DNA of 64,000 nt from assembly GCA_945879075.1 (NCBI GenBank), contig CAMCUY010000001.1:1-64000 (forward strand), read 5' to 3'. The stretch comes from Akkermansia muciniphila. Lineage in GTDB: Bacteria > Verrucomicrobiota > Verrucomicrobiia > Verrucomicrobiales > Akkermansiaceae. Numbering within the stretch: the stretch's first letter is position 1; every line of letters begins with the position of its first letter. The notes beneath the pieces are model-generated. The model did no database searches. It was not told the DNA's origin and was given only the letters and a program-made list of their open reading frames with translations. The position numbers were made by a program, and so were the translations under genes. Shown here piece after piece: positions 24,701 through 33,187 of the stretch.

Positions 24701-25201
24701 GCCTTGCCGTTCAGCACCCTGTCCGTCAGCTCGGGCACGGCGACTTTCACCCCCGCGTCCGGCTTCGATCCGCTGTTGGAAATCAACGGCACCGCGGAGC
24801 CCCGTCCTTACCGCGTGACCGTCTATGTCTACGGTCGCGCCTCCGATCCCCAGCTCGTTCTAACCTCAAATCCGCCGCTGCCGGAAAATGAAATCATGAC
24901 CCTGCTCGCCACCGGCACCACCACCAGCGGGCTGGAGGATCCGCAGGCGGCCTCTTCGCGCGCCCTGCAGCTCCTCGTTGAGGAGATGCGGCGCGGCAGG
25001 TTCCGCTTCGGCAGGCATCTCTGGCCTTTGTTAGGAATGCTGGACCGGGTCGATTTCAACCTTGCCGAGGCCGATCCGTATTCCAGCGAATCCTTCTCCA
25101 CCGCCACTTTGTCGATCACGGACCGCTGGCTTCTTTCCACCGGGATGAGCTCGACCGGCGACTCCCGCGTGCTCGCGATCTGGCGTCTTTCCTTCCGCTG
25201 A
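21704..25201 (+). CDS. TamB-like translocation/assembly module protein
   Basis: A long protein of about 1150 aa with one N-terminal membrane anchor (RRRKYRRWFIAAALVLGLLW), an AsmA/TamB-like repetitive beta-rich body, and a C-terminal DUF490/TamB domain (LILRANADLRLQGPWQRPVL, DVQVGTREPLLIRGNFATGQ, FTPASGFDPLLEINGTAEPR, RVTVYVYGRASDPQLVLTSN, PPLPENEIMTLLATG). TamB proteins bridge the periplasm and are thought to carry lipids or help insert outer-membrane proteins. Its stop overlaps the start of the BamA/TamA-like gene (TGATG), the usual tamA-tamB pairing in reversed order. The start codon is uncertain: GTG 21704 or TTG 21749. Confidence 0.85.
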   Translation: MVDPVAGSCETGGVLSDLETVLEEAEPRLKRRRKYRRWFIAAALVLGLLWLNGPGTRLIAPRAAMYFLEKSGLRGNFKVGGSLTGGLSISDLEIKGDRELASLSIDRLTPDYQWRGLLRGRLEGLVVDGVHVNLRLGLNKNEAKKPPLDLKGLVETLHSVRERIAPVEFVLKNISLAATRDGKPLLALAGSRVSHKSGSGEILLELGVLTEADGREWPARESTVIWAPDALLIARVDPYPGVSLRDLFVRLPAGGEPSAEAELHLDDAVFVVTSTAGFASARIDLREGGLDVARTAKRFGFEVPASAALTSLAVELDQILPEPKSATGTVRFMLENIAWQDWSASELAMDATLAADQASVTARGVMLGTGFSLDAAAPVTRGENRFVLGDAQGRFNIADVPMLLRELATRVPAIDPQAPVPPSRMDGNFNVSFLANKPQSANADLVLKPDDAELASTVALKARWARDQPLGADLTLDGLRAAIDYHIEPATYHGMLEFDEFDSRRIDRWLSIVRVKPGGAANLSGLWTGKGGLKTGKHLGELDLSQASWSREELAPVTAIGGIRYDWPAGFETHGLRLRVNEQTVALKVALADNLLELRHFLWSDGKEELAEGTASLPVPRDFSKWRDTLAKDVRPMAVSIKSRVLSLGVLKEWLPAMGKLDPRSTGQLDLQISGTYPAPVVDAVLEAKDLRSPTQPKLPSADLKLVLTGRDGRLTLGGSATAPDYPAAAMKASMAFRPGEWAEAPGRIKEEPVEARVDLPRLDFSRFSSLVPAAERIAGIATGHIVVSGKIGKPGLKGSIDLTGIGVRFKNDRFPALEGASASLDLALDRVTLKSLKSSIAGGTLQGEGSLAISDGKPGEINLRLRGDHLPIVRNDVLILRANADLRLQGPWQRPVLSGSVGAVDSIFYRDIELLPIGSPFVAPRAAALPKIDAPKARPSSIPEPFRDWALDVQVGTREPLLIRGNFATGQVTGKVRIGGTFGAPAPDGALEIKNFRAALPFSTLSVSSGTATFTPASGFDPLLEINGTAEPRPYRVTVYVYGRASDPQLVLTSNPPLPENEIMTLLATGTTTSGLEDPQAASSRALQLLVEEMRRGRFRFGRHLWPLLGMLDRVDFNLAEADPYSSESFSTATLSITDRWLLSTGMSSTGDSRVLAIWRLSFR

Positions 25202-27192
25202 TGAACCTGCTCCGCACCATTTTGATCCTCATGCTAACGGCGCTGTCCGCCGTCGCCGAGACGCGCGTGCGGATCACCGGCACGAAGCAGAAATCCGAGA
25301 ACGAGATTCTGGATCTCATGGGCGGCAGGCTGGCCCATGTCCGGGCGAATGAAGCGGCACCTTCGCGCGCGGATGACGCCGCATTCCTTGTCCGGCAGGT
25401 GTTGCGGAAAGACGGTTACACCGATGTCCGGGTGGATTGGAAAATCGTCGGCCGTGGGGAAATCGTGCTAACCGTCCATGAGGGAGGGCGGCTCTCGCTG
25501 GGGCGGGTCCGCGTAAACGGCGTGCCGCCCGCCGAGGCGGAAAAGCTCGCGAAACTTTACGCTCGTCCCGCTCGGAAGGGGCATTCTTTCACATCCGGTG
25601 CCGCACCGTTCCGCGAGGAAGACGCGGAAACCGGCCTGTCGTATCTCCGTCAGGAGCTCAATGCGCAGGGCTATTGGGGCGGCGAGGCGGTCGTCACTTC
25701 CCGCGCCACCGATCCGGCTTCCGGTGCGGTTGATTTTATGATCGAGGTGCGTCCGGGGCCCTTGTACGGCATCAGCGAAGCGCGGATTGTGAGTCGGGAC
25801 GGTCGCGGCATGCCCGAAGCGCAGACGGCCGCGAAGCCTTATGCCAGCAAGACCGCCACCACCGGGAATTTGAACGCGATGCGCCTTGCGGTGGAGGAAG
25901 TGTTTGTTAGCAGCGGATACCCCGATGCTGTAATTTCCATGACCCGCACTCTGGACGCCCCGCGATTCGTCCCTGAGTTTTTCATCAATCTCGGAAAGCG
26001 CGTGCGCCTCAACCGGATTGATGTCGAGGGGCTGGTGCGCACCAATCCGAAGCGGATCGAAGCGAGGTTGAAGTCCCTTGAAGGGGATTGGTATGACGAG
26101 GCGGCGATGAACAAGCGCCTCCGCGGCTTCCTGGCCATCGGCGCGTTTTCTTCCGCCCGGCTCGAGACCCGCGAGATCGCGGGAGACCGTATCGACGCGA
26201 CCCTGCATCTGGAAGAAGCACGCGCCAAGGAGATCAGCTTCGCCGCTGGCGGCGATTCCTATCTGGGGGCGCTGCTTCGGACCACTTACACCGACCGGAA
26301 TCTCATGGGCGAGCTGCTCGGATTCAGCGCCGGATTCGAGTTCAGCTCGCGCGGGGTGTTAGGAGAGGCGCGGCTCGTCGATCCATGGTTCATGGGGACC
26401 GATGTGGCCGCGAGCGCCCGCGTCTATGCCCTCGTTTACGGCCGGGAGGGATACAGCACGTTTGAAACCGGTCTGGAGGGAACCGGCACTTGGGAGTTTG
26501 GCGACCACTATAAATTAGAGGCTCTCGCCGGCTTTTCCTTCGTGAATCTCACCGAGGACGGGCTTCCCGTGTCGGAGCTCGGGGAGACCGTTTACGGCCA
26601 GCCCCGCCTCCGCGTCACCCAGACGCTCGACTACCGGGACAGCGCGGTGCTGCCCCGGAATGGCTGGCATCTGACGGCGCCGTTGGAAATCGGCTCGGCC
26701 ATGGGTGATCTATCCACCTCCTATGTCCAGGCGGAGCTTTCCGGCGCTTGGTATCACACATTTGAAAACGACTGGCAGATCGTGCTGGGCGGGGCAGGCG
26801 GAATTCTCATGCCATCCGGCGACGGGGTGGATCTCCCTGTCAATCTCCGCTTGTTCAACGGCGGCGCGCACAGTGTCCGCAGTTTCCCCGAGCGCGAACT
26901 GGGGCCCACCGTCGAGGGCTATCCGACCGGCGGGGAAGGCGTGTGGCACGCCAATGTCGAACTGATCCGCAGGCTTGCCGGTAGTCTCAAAGCCGTCGGT
27001 TTTGTCGATGCCGGCAGCCTTTCCCGGGAGTTCGACAAGCTCGGTTCCGGTGACGTGGAGCTCGCGGTCGGGCTGGGTCTGCGGCTTGATTTACCCATCG
27101 GTCCCGTGCGGTTGGAATATGGCTACAATCTCACCCGGGATCCGGGCGATCCCGTCGGCACGCTCCATTTCGCCATCGGCGTGGCGTTTTAA
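25201..27192 (+). CDS. BamA/TamA-family outer membrane protein
   Basis: The 663-aa protein has a signal peptide (LLRTILILMLTALSAVAETR), several POTRA-like segments (QVLRKDGYTDVRVDWKIVGR, LSYLRQELNAQGYWGGEAVV, VEEVFVSSGYPDAVISM, VRLNRIDVEGLVRTNPKRIE), and a C-terminal 16-strand barrel of the D15 type: VLGEARLVDPWFMGTDVAAS, LRLFNGGAHSVRSFPERELG, and LGLRLDLPIGPVRLEYGYNL. The RSFPERELGP stretch corresponds to the conserved VRGF-type loop. It is translationally coupled to the upstream TamB-like gene and is therefore more likely a TamA-like partner than the essential BamA. Confidence 0.85.
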   Translation: MNLLRTILILMLTALSAVAETRVRITGTKQKSENEILDLMGGRLAHVRANEAAPSRADDAAFLVRQVLRKDGYTDVRVDWKIVGRGEIVLTVHEGGRLSLGRVRVNGVPPAEAEKLAKLYARPARKGHSFTSGAAPFREEDAETGLSYLRQELNAQGYWGGEAVVTSRATDPASGAVDFMIEVRPGPLYGISEARIVSRDGRGMPEAQTAAKPYASKTATTGNLNAMRLAVEEVFVSSGYPDAVISMTRTLDAPRFVPEFFINLGKRVRLNRIDVEGLVRTNPKRIEARLKSLEGDWYDEAAMNKRLRGFLAIGAFSSARLETREIAGDRIDATLHLEEARAKEISFAAGGDSYLGALLRTTYTDRNLMGELLGFSAGFEFSSRGVLGEARLVDPWFMGTDVAASARVYALVYGREGYSTFETGLEGTGTWEFGDHYKLEALAGFSFVNLTEDGLPVSELGETVYGQPRLRVTQTLDYRDSAVLPRNGWHLTAPLEIGSAMGDLSTSYVQAELSGAWYHTFENDWQIVLGGAGGILMPSGDGVDLPVNLRLFNGGAHSVRSFPERELGPTVEGYPTGGEGVWHANVELIRRLAGSLKAVGFVDAGSLSREFDKLGSGDVELAVGLGLRLDLPIGPVRLEYGYNLTRDPGDPVGTLHFAIGVAF

Positions 27193-27277
27193 CACCCGCC
27201 GGATTTCCCCTTCACGCTGGACTTGCGGATGATCCCGTAGAGCCTGTAGAGGTCGTCCGCGAGCGATCTTTAGATTC

Positions 27278-29740
27278 ATGGCCGACAGCTTCCGCCCTCA
27301 AAACCCATCGCCGCCTGTCCTCGGGGCGGGCGGTCCGGTGTGGGATGAAATGAGCGATCCGCGCGGCCAGATCAGGCCGCATTGGCTCAGCATGGGGAAG
27401 AAAATCCACCGATGGAGCACCGAGGAACGCGGTTCCATCGCCGCCGCCGCCGCCCGGATGATCGCGGATCTTGGAACCACCTTCAATGTTTACAGCGATG
27501 TCGGGGGCGTGGGGCAGCCTTATGAACTCGATCCCGTTCCCTTGTTGGTTCCCGCCGCCGAGTGGGCGCAGGTTTCGGCCGGGCTGATGCAGCGGGCGCG
27601 CTTGATCGACACAGTTCTGGCAGATCTCTACGGCCCGCAGCAATTGCTGCGTGAAGGCCTGATCCCGCCGGACCTGGTGAATTCCAGCCCGGCTTTTCTT
27701 CACTATGCGCGCGATGTTCAGCCGGTCGGCGGCCGCTTCGTGGTCACCACCGGCTGCGATCTCGTCCGCCTGGCTAACGGTCAGTGGACCGTGTTCCGCG
27801 ATTACACCAGCGCGCCGGGCGGGCTGGGTCAGGTGTTGGAAAACCGCAACGTCACCTCGAACCTCCTGTCCGACCAGTTCGAAGCCCTGCGCGTCGCCAG
27901 GCTCGGCGCTTTTTTCGATCTGGAGCGCCGCACGCTGCAATCGTTGCTGCCGACGCGCGGCGAGATGCCGAACGTGGTTTTCCTCACGCCCGGTTTCCGC
28001 CATCCGTCATATTTCGAACATGCCTACAAGGCGCGTCTGCTAGGTTTTCCGCTGGTCGAGCCGGCGGACCTCACCGTCCGCGAGCGCCGCCTGTTTTTGA
28101 AAACCCTGTCGGGCCTGCGCCGGATCGATGGGGTGGCCAGCCGGATTGATGACGACGGCCTCGACCCTCTCGAACACTGGGTCCGCGGCCGCGGCGGGGT
28201 GCCCGGAATCGTGGAAGCCTGGCGGAGCGGAAATGTCGCGCTGGCGAACGCGCCGGGCTCGGGTTTCGCGTCGAGTCCCGCGCTGATGCCGTTTCTTCCC
28301 GGGATTTGCCGCAAGTGGTTCGGCGAGGAAATCAAGCTGCCGTTCGTGGAAACCTGGTGGCTCGGCCAGCCCGACGTGCGCCGCCGTGTGCTCGTAAATT
28401 TGCAGCGCTATGTCCTGATTTCCGCATTTCATCGCGACTCTCATCTGCCGCTGCGCTGCGCCAATCTATCACCTGCCGCGCGCAAGCAGTGGGTGGCAGC
28501 GGTCGAGGAGCGCCCGTATGATTTCGTCGTCCAACTGGATATCACCCCGAGCGAGGCACCATCGCTCGAAGCACGGGGAGTCCGCCAGCGCCCGGTCATC
28601 TGGCGGGCCTTCACCGTCAACGCAGCGGACGGTCCGGTCGCTCTGCCGGGTGGTCTCGCCAGAGTGGGGAAAGCCGCGCAAGCGCCTCAGTTGTGGCCGT
28701 CGCACGCGGGATTCACCAAGGACGTGTGGGTCTCTGATAGTGCTACGGATAACAGCGCGAAGGCCGAGGTGAAAAGGCCGCGGCCGCTGCAAGACCGGCA
28801 TCCGGCCGCGCTGGAAGTCCCGAGCCGGATCGCCGAGCAGTTGTTCTGGGTCGGTCGTTACGCGGAGCGCGTCGAGCTGGCGACCCGCCTGCTGCGGGTG
28901 ACCTTGCGCAATCTCAGTGGCGAGGCAGGCCAACTCCAACAGGAGCAACTCGCTGCGTGCCTCAGCTTGATGCGCGGCAGCAATCTCATTTCCAAGGAAA
29001 CTGTCTTCCAAGCGACGCAGACCCAGAAAATCCTCGCCGACCTGATCCATGATCCGGCGGCGCGCGGCGGCATCGCCAGCCTGACCCGCTCGTTGCTGCT
29101 GAACGCCGCCGCCGCTCGTGACCGTCTATCGGACGATACCTGGCGCTTTTTCAACCGGCTTGAAGGCATCGTTCATTTGCCACAGGGACTGGCGAGCACG
29201 GCGGATTTGCTAGGCACTCTCGACACGTTGGTTCTCCATCTCGCGGCCTTCGGCGGGATGCAGGCGGAAAACATGACCCGCGGCCAGGGCTGGCGTTTTC
29301 TTGAAGTCGGCCGCCGCATCGAGCGCGCCCTGAGCGGACTCAAGCTCCTCCGCACGGCGGCGGGGCAGGGGGATGGCGAGTCGCCGCTGCTTGATCCGCT
29401 CTTGGAAACCTGCGACAGCGTGATGACTTACCGGCGCCGCCATTTCTCCCGTCCACGGCTGGACGCGGTGATCGGTCTGGTATTCTTCGATCGGACAAAT
29501 CCGCGCTCCGTCGCCTATCAGATCGGTGTGCTGGACCGGGAAATCGCCTTTTTCCCCGGCGAGTCGGATTTCGGCCTGCTGCCGAAGATCCGCGAGCATT
29601 TGCAGGAGCTCGACCAGCGGTTTATCAATCCGGCCGCTCCCGATGAAAGTGGCTTCGACGGAATCTTCACCTCGCTCGAAGTTTTCGCCGACATGCTCAC
29701 CCAACATTATTTCAGCCACTCGGTGCGGCACGTTTACTGA
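27278..29740 (+). CDS. Circularly permuted type 2 ATP-grasp and alpha-E domain fusion (ATP-grasp centre probably degraded)
   Basis: Residues 1-510 are a circularly permuted ATP-grasp domain (DUF404/DUF407): GTTFNVYSDVGGVGQPYELD, VFRDYTSAPGGLGQVLENRN, VFLTPGFRHPSYFEHAY, RGGVPGIVEAWRSGNVALAN. Residues 514-820 are an alpha-E domain (PSRIAEQLFWVGRYAERVEL, AAARDRLSDDTWRFFNRLEG, FLEVGRRIERALSG). Related proteins are predicted peptide ligases. Where the paralogue at 30701 has VVKAANESGGYGM, this copy reads VLISAFHRDSHLPL: the lysine and glycine-rich loop are missing. It therefore may not bind ATP normally and may act as scaffold or regulator. A transglutaminase gene follows after 1 bp. Confidence 0.85.
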   Translation: MADSFRPQNPSPPVLGAGGPVWDEMSDPRGQIRPHWLSMGKKIHRWSTEERGSIAAAAARMIADLGTTFNVYSDVGGVGQPYELDPVPLLVPAAEWAQVSAGLMQRARLIDTVLADLYGPQQLLREGLIPPDLVNSSPAFLHYARDVQPVGGRFVVTTGCDLVRLANGQWTVFRDYTSAPGGLGQVLENRNVTSNLLSDQFEALRVARLGAFFDLERRTLQSLLPTRGEMPNVVFLTPGFRHPSYFEHAYKARLLGFPLVEPADLTVRERRLFLKTLSGLRRIDGVASRIDDDGLDPLEHWVRGRGGVPGIVEAWRSGNVALANAPGSGFASSPALMPFLPGICRKWFGEEIKLPFVETWWLGQPDVRRRVLVNLQRYVLISAFHRDSHLPLRCANLSPAARKQWVAAVEERPYDFVVQLDITPSEAPSLEARGVRQRPVIWRAFTVNAADGPVALPGGLARVGKAAQAPQLWPSHAGFTKDVWVSDSATDNSAKAEVKRPRPLQDRHPAALEVPSRIAEQLFWVGRYAERVELATRLLRVTLRNLSGEAGQLQQEQLAACLSLMRGSNLISKETVFQATQTQKILADLIHDPAARGGIASLTRSLLLNAAAARDRLSDDTWRFFNRLEGIVHLPQGLASTADLLGTLDTLVLHLAAFGGMQAENMTRGQGWRFLEVGRRIERALSGLKLLRTAAGQGDGESPLLDPLLETCDSVMTYRRRHFSRPRLDAVIGLVFFDRTNPRSVAYQIGVLDREIAFFPGESDFGLLPKIREHLQELDQRFINPAAPDESGFDGIFTSLEVFADMLTQHYFSHSVRHVY

Positions 29741-29741
29741 C

Positions 29742-30626
29742 ATGAAATACCGGCTCATCCATCGCACGAAATACTTCTACGAGGGAGCGGTGACCGTCTC
29801 GCATCATCTGGCGAGACTGGCACCGCGGACCTTGCCGGGGCAGCGTTGTCCGTGGCATGAGTTGGAAATCCAACCCGTGCCCGTCGGCCGCGGCGTGCAT
29901 GTGGATTCGTTCGGAAACTCGACCGCTTATTTCGAAATCGAGGGCAAACATGAAACTCTCGAAGTGACCGCGCGCAGCCTGGTGGAGGTTTTCCCGACGC
30001 AGCATCCCGACGCTCGTTCGACACCGGCGTGGGAGCGGGTCCGCGACGCCTGTCAGTTGGAAAAGCTCACGCCGGGCTCGGAGGCGGGTGCGTTTCGCTT
30101 CGGCTCGCCGATGGTGCCGCTCGGCAAGGAATTCGCGGACTATGCGGCGGCTGAATTTTCTCCAAGTCGCCCGATTTTGGAAGCAGTGCTCGGTCTGACG
30201 AACCGGATTTTCCGAGACTTCAAATTCGACCCGCGCGCGACGGAAGTGAGCACGCCGGTTTCCGAGGTTCTGAAAAAGCGCGCCGGGGTTTGCCAGGATT
30301 TCGCGCACCTGATGTTAGCCTGCCTGCGCTCGCTGGGCCTGCCCGCCCGCTACGTCAGCGGCTATCTGGAAACCAAGCCGCCACCGGGGAAAGTCCGGCT
30401 CACCGGAGCGGATGCGTCGCACGCCTGGGTCTCGGTCTTCTGTGGCGAATCCGCCGGCTGGATCGACACCGACCCGACGAACAACCTGCTGCCCGGAGAG
30501 CGTCACATCACCGTCGCCTGGGGCCGTGATTTCTCCGACGTGAGTCCCCTGCGCGGCGTGACGCTCGGCGCGGGCGGCCAGAAACTCGATGTGGCCGTGG
30601 ACGTGATTCCCGTGGAAGAGCTGTGA
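29742..30626 (+). CDS. Transglutaminase-like cysteine protease/transferase (copy 1 of the ATP-grasp cluster)
   Basis: The N-terminal beta domain (MKYRLIHRTKYFYEGAVTVS) is the bacterial transglutaminase N-terminal type, followed by the papain-like core with catalytic cysteine in KRAGVCQDFAHLMLACLRSL (about residue 183), histidine in DASHAWVSVFC (about 226) and aspartate in GWIDTDPTNNLLPGERH (about 241). The catalytic triad is complete. The start at ATG 29742 directly follows the stop of the ATP-grasp/alpha-E fusion (TGACATG). In this gene cluster the protease is predicted to cut or transfer peptide products made by the ATP-grasp partner (inference from gene neighbourhood). Confidence 0.88.
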   Translation: MKYRLIHRTKYFYEGAVTVSHHLARLAPRTLPGQRCPWHELEIQPVPVGRGVHVDSFGNSTAYFEIEGKHETLEVTARSLVEVFPTQHPDARSTPAWERVRDACQLEKLTPGSEAGAFRFGSPMVPLGKEFADYAAAEFSPSRPILEAVLGLTNRIFRDFKFDPRATEVSTPVSEVLKKRAGVCQDFAHLMLACLRSLGLPARYVSGYLETKPPPGKVRLTGADASHAWVSVFCGESAGWIDTDPTNNLLPGERHITVAWGRDFSDVSPLRGVTLGAGGQKLDVAVDVIPVEEL

Positions 30627-30700
30627 GTGTGATCCGCGATCTCGCGGGAAGGAGATTAAAAAGTTGGCCCGCCGCCTGCTAATCGGTAGCCATAGAACCC

Positions 30701-32137
30701 ATGGAAATGTTTAAGGGCTACAACCCCGGCAAGTTTTACGACGAGATGTTTGGCGGCGATGGCGCCGTGCGGAGCCACTGCGCGCCGCTTCTCCAGAAGT
30801 TCGGCAAGATTGATGAGCGCGATTTCCTGGCACGCAAGGCGAACTCGGAGCTCTATTTCCTGCGCCAGGGAATCACTTTCAACGTTTATCACGATGATCG
30901 GGGGACGGAGCGGATTTTTCCGTTCGACCCGATTCCGCGGGTGATGCCGGCGAGCGAGTGGGAGCATCTGGAAGCCGGGCTGACGCAGCGAATCGTGGCG
31001 CTGAACTTGTTCCTGCACGATATCTATCACGACCAGCAGATCCTCAAGGACGAGGTGATCCCGCGGTTCTACATCGAGCAGGCGAAGCATTACCGGCCCG
31101 AGTTCCGCGGGGTGGATGTGGCGGCGGATACTTACATTCACATTTGCGGCAGCGATCTGATCCGCGGCGCGGACGGGGTTTATTACGTGCTGGAGGACAA
31201 CGGCCGCTGCCCGTCGGGGGCGTCGTACCTTCTGGAAAACCGCAACGCGCTGAAGCGGGCGTTTCCCGGGATTTTCGAGACGCTGGGCGTGCGTCCGGTG
31301 GATTCGTATCCGCGGGATCTGTTGGACATGCTCCATCACATTTCGCCGCGCCGCGATGGCGATCCGGTGTGCGTGTTGCTCACGCCGGGCTGCCATAACA
31401 GCGCCTATTTCGAGCACTGCTACCTGGCGCGGGAGATGGGCATCGACATCGTCGAGGGCAAGGACCTAGTCGTGGTGGACAAGTTCGTTTACATGCGGAC
31501 GACCCGCGGGCTGCTGCGGGTGGATGTGATCTATCGGCGGATCGACGATGATTTCATCGACCCGGTGGTGTTCCGGAAGGACTCGGTGCTCGGCGTCCCC
31601 GGCCTGATGAACGCTTACCGTGCGGGCAATGTCTCGCTGGCGAACGCGGTGGGAACCGGCGTGGCGGACGACAAGGTGATCTACTATTTCGTCCCGAAGA
31701 TGATCGAGTATTACCTCGGACAGGAACCGATCCTGCCGAACGTCCCGACCTATCTAGCCTCGGAGGAGGCGGACATGAAATACATTCTCGCCAATCTGCC
31801 CGAGCTGGTGGTGAAGGCGGCTAATGAGTCTGGCGGCTATGGCATGTTGATGGGGCCGACTGCGACGAAGGACGAGATCGCGGAGTTCCGCGACCGGATC
31901 ATCGCCGATCCGCGCAATTACATCGCCCAGCCGGTCATCTCGCTTTCCACCTCGCCGACGTGGTGCGACGGCGCGATGGAAGGCCGGCACATCGACCTGC
32001 GGCCGTATATCATTTACGGCAAGGACGTGAAAATCGTCCCCGGCGGCCTCACCCGCGTGGCGCTAGCCAAAGATTCCCTGATCGTTAACTCTTCCCAAGG
32101 CGGCGGCAGCAAGGATACTTGGGTGCTGCGCCACTAA
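30701..32137 (+). CDS. Circularly permuted type 2 ATP-grasp protein (intact copy)
   Basis: A 478-aa stand-alone ATP-grasp of the DUF404/DUF407 kind: MEMFKGYNPGKFYDEMFG, ITFNVYHDDRGTERIFPFDP, IPRVMPASEWEHLEAGLTQR, DGVYYVLEDNGRCPSGASYL, VLLTPGCHNSAYFEHCYLAR and LRVDVIYRRIDDDFIDPVVF. The nucleotide-binding lysine and glycine-rich loop are present near residue 370 (LVVKAANESGGYGMLMGP) and the metal-binding end is IVNSSQGGGSKDTWVL. The predicted activity is ATP-driven amide bond formation through an acyl-phosphate; the acid and amine partners are unknown. It is followed by separate alpha-E and transglutaminase genes (gaps of 6 bp and an overlap). Confidence 0.9.
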   Translation: MEMFKGYNPGKFYDEMFGGDGAVRSHCAPLLQKFGKIDERDFLARKANSELYFLRQGITFNVYHDDRGTERIFPFDPIPRVMPASEWEHLEAGLTQRIVALNLFLHDIYHDQQILKDEVIPRFYIEQAKHYRPEFRGVDVAADTYIHICGSDLIRGADGVYYVLEDNGRCPSGASYLLENRNALKRAFPGIFETLGVRPVDSYPRDLLDMLHHISPRRDGDPVCVLLTPGCHNSAYFEHCYLAREMGIDIVEGKDLVVVDKFVYMRTTRGLLRVDVIYRRIDDDFIDPVVFRKDSVLGVPGLMNAYRAGNVSLANAVGTGVADDKVIYYFVPKMIEYYLGQEPILPNVPTYLASEEADMKYILANLPELVVKAANESGGYGMLMGPTATKDEIAEFRDRIIADPRNYIAQPVISLSTSPTWCDGAMEGRHIDLRPYIIYGKDVKIVPGGLTRVALAKDSLIVNSSQGGGSKDTWVLRH

Positions 32138-32143
32138 ATCATC

Positions 32144-33187
32144 ATGCTCTCCCGAGTCGCCAATACTTTATACTGGATGGTCCGCTACGTCGAGCGGGCT
32201 GACAACCTTGCCCGATTGATCGACGTCAACCAGCAGTTGCTGTTGGATTTTGAACGGCTCGACAGCGAGCGTCTCCGCGGTTTCTGGCAGCCGATCATCC
32301 TGAGCACTGGCGACGAGGAAGCCTTCAGCAAGCTTTACGACGAGACTGGCAGCGACGAGGTGATCCGGTTCCTGACGGATGATCCGCGGAATCATAACAG
32401 CATTACCTCCTGCATCGCCCTCGCCCGTGAAAACGCGCGGACGGTGCGCGACCAGTTGTCCGACGAGCTGTGGGAAGAGTTGAACGCCTTGTATCTTTTC
32501 ACGCGCTCGGACGAGGCGCACCGCTTGATCGATTCCGATCCGCCGAAGTATTACGAAAACATCCGGAGGTCGGTGATGACCTTTCTTGGCATCGCGGCGT
32601 CCACGATTTCGCGCAATGAAGCATGGGAGTTCATGGACTTGGGGCGGCATTTGGAGCGGGCGGACAAGACCACGCGCTTCCTCGATGTTTCGAGCTATCT
32701 GCCGCCGGGAGCGGATGGCTTGGAGGCGATCTCTCCGGGAGTTCTCCATTGGACGGCCATCCTGCGTTCGTGTGGGGCGATGGGAGCATTCCGTGCGGCG
32801 AAGCTCGAAATCAGCGCGCGCGGCATCGCGGATTTTCTGATTTTCTCGAAGGAATTCCCGCGCTCGGTGCGGTATTGCATCGAGAAGGTGGATGCCGGTC
32901 TGCACTTGATTTCCGGAACTCCGCGCGGGTCGTTTTCCAACGAGGCGGAGCGCGAGGCCGGGCGGGTGCTGGCGGATTTGAATTTTGGTTCGACGGAGGA
33001 TCTCTTTGCGTCCGGATTGCACGATTATCTCGATGCGCTGCAAGGGCGGTTCAACCGGATCGGAGCCGAGATTTTTGAAACCTACGTGCTGATGCCGGAA
33101 CGCATCCAGAGCAGTCCCGGGCCGCGGTCTTCCAGTCTATCCGATGTCGCTGCCTGGCAGATGGAACAACAGCAACAGCAACAGTGA
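32144..33187 (+). CDS. Alpha-E domain protein (DUF403)
   Basis: An all-helical protein with the repeated ER motifs that name the family: MLSRVANTLYWMVRYVERAD, CIALARENARTVRDQLSDEL, and EFMDLGRHLERADKTTRFLD. The function of alpha-E domains is unknown; they nearly always occur beside or fused to circularly permuted ATP-grasp proteins and transglutaminases, and are presumed partners. The C terminus is MEQQQQQQ, encoded by a CAACAG repeat that runs up to the stop codon; the next gene starts by overlapping that stop (GTGA). Confidence 0.88.
   Translation: MLSRVANTLYWMVRYVERADNLARLIDVNQQLLLDFERLDSERLRGFWQPIILSTGDEEAFSKLYDETGSDEVIRFLTDDPRNHNSITSCIALARENARTVRDQLSDELWEELNALYLFTRSDEAHRLIDSDPPKYYENIRRSVMTFLGIAASTISRNEAWEFMDLGRHLERADKTTRFLDVSSYLPPGADGLEAISPGVLHWTAILRSCGAMGAFRAAKLEISARGIADFLIFSKEFPRSVRYCIEKVDAGLHLISGTPRGSFSNEAEREAGRVLADLNFGSTEDLFASGLHDYLDALQGRFNRIGAEIFETYVLMPERIQSSPGPRSSSLSDVAAWQMEQQQQQQ

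Noticed and set aside
27193-27277. Minus-strand reading LADDLYRLYGIIRKSSVKGK between the BamA-like and ATP-grasp genes
   Set aside because: Only 24 codons and no recognised family; could be a remnant, but evidence is too thin.
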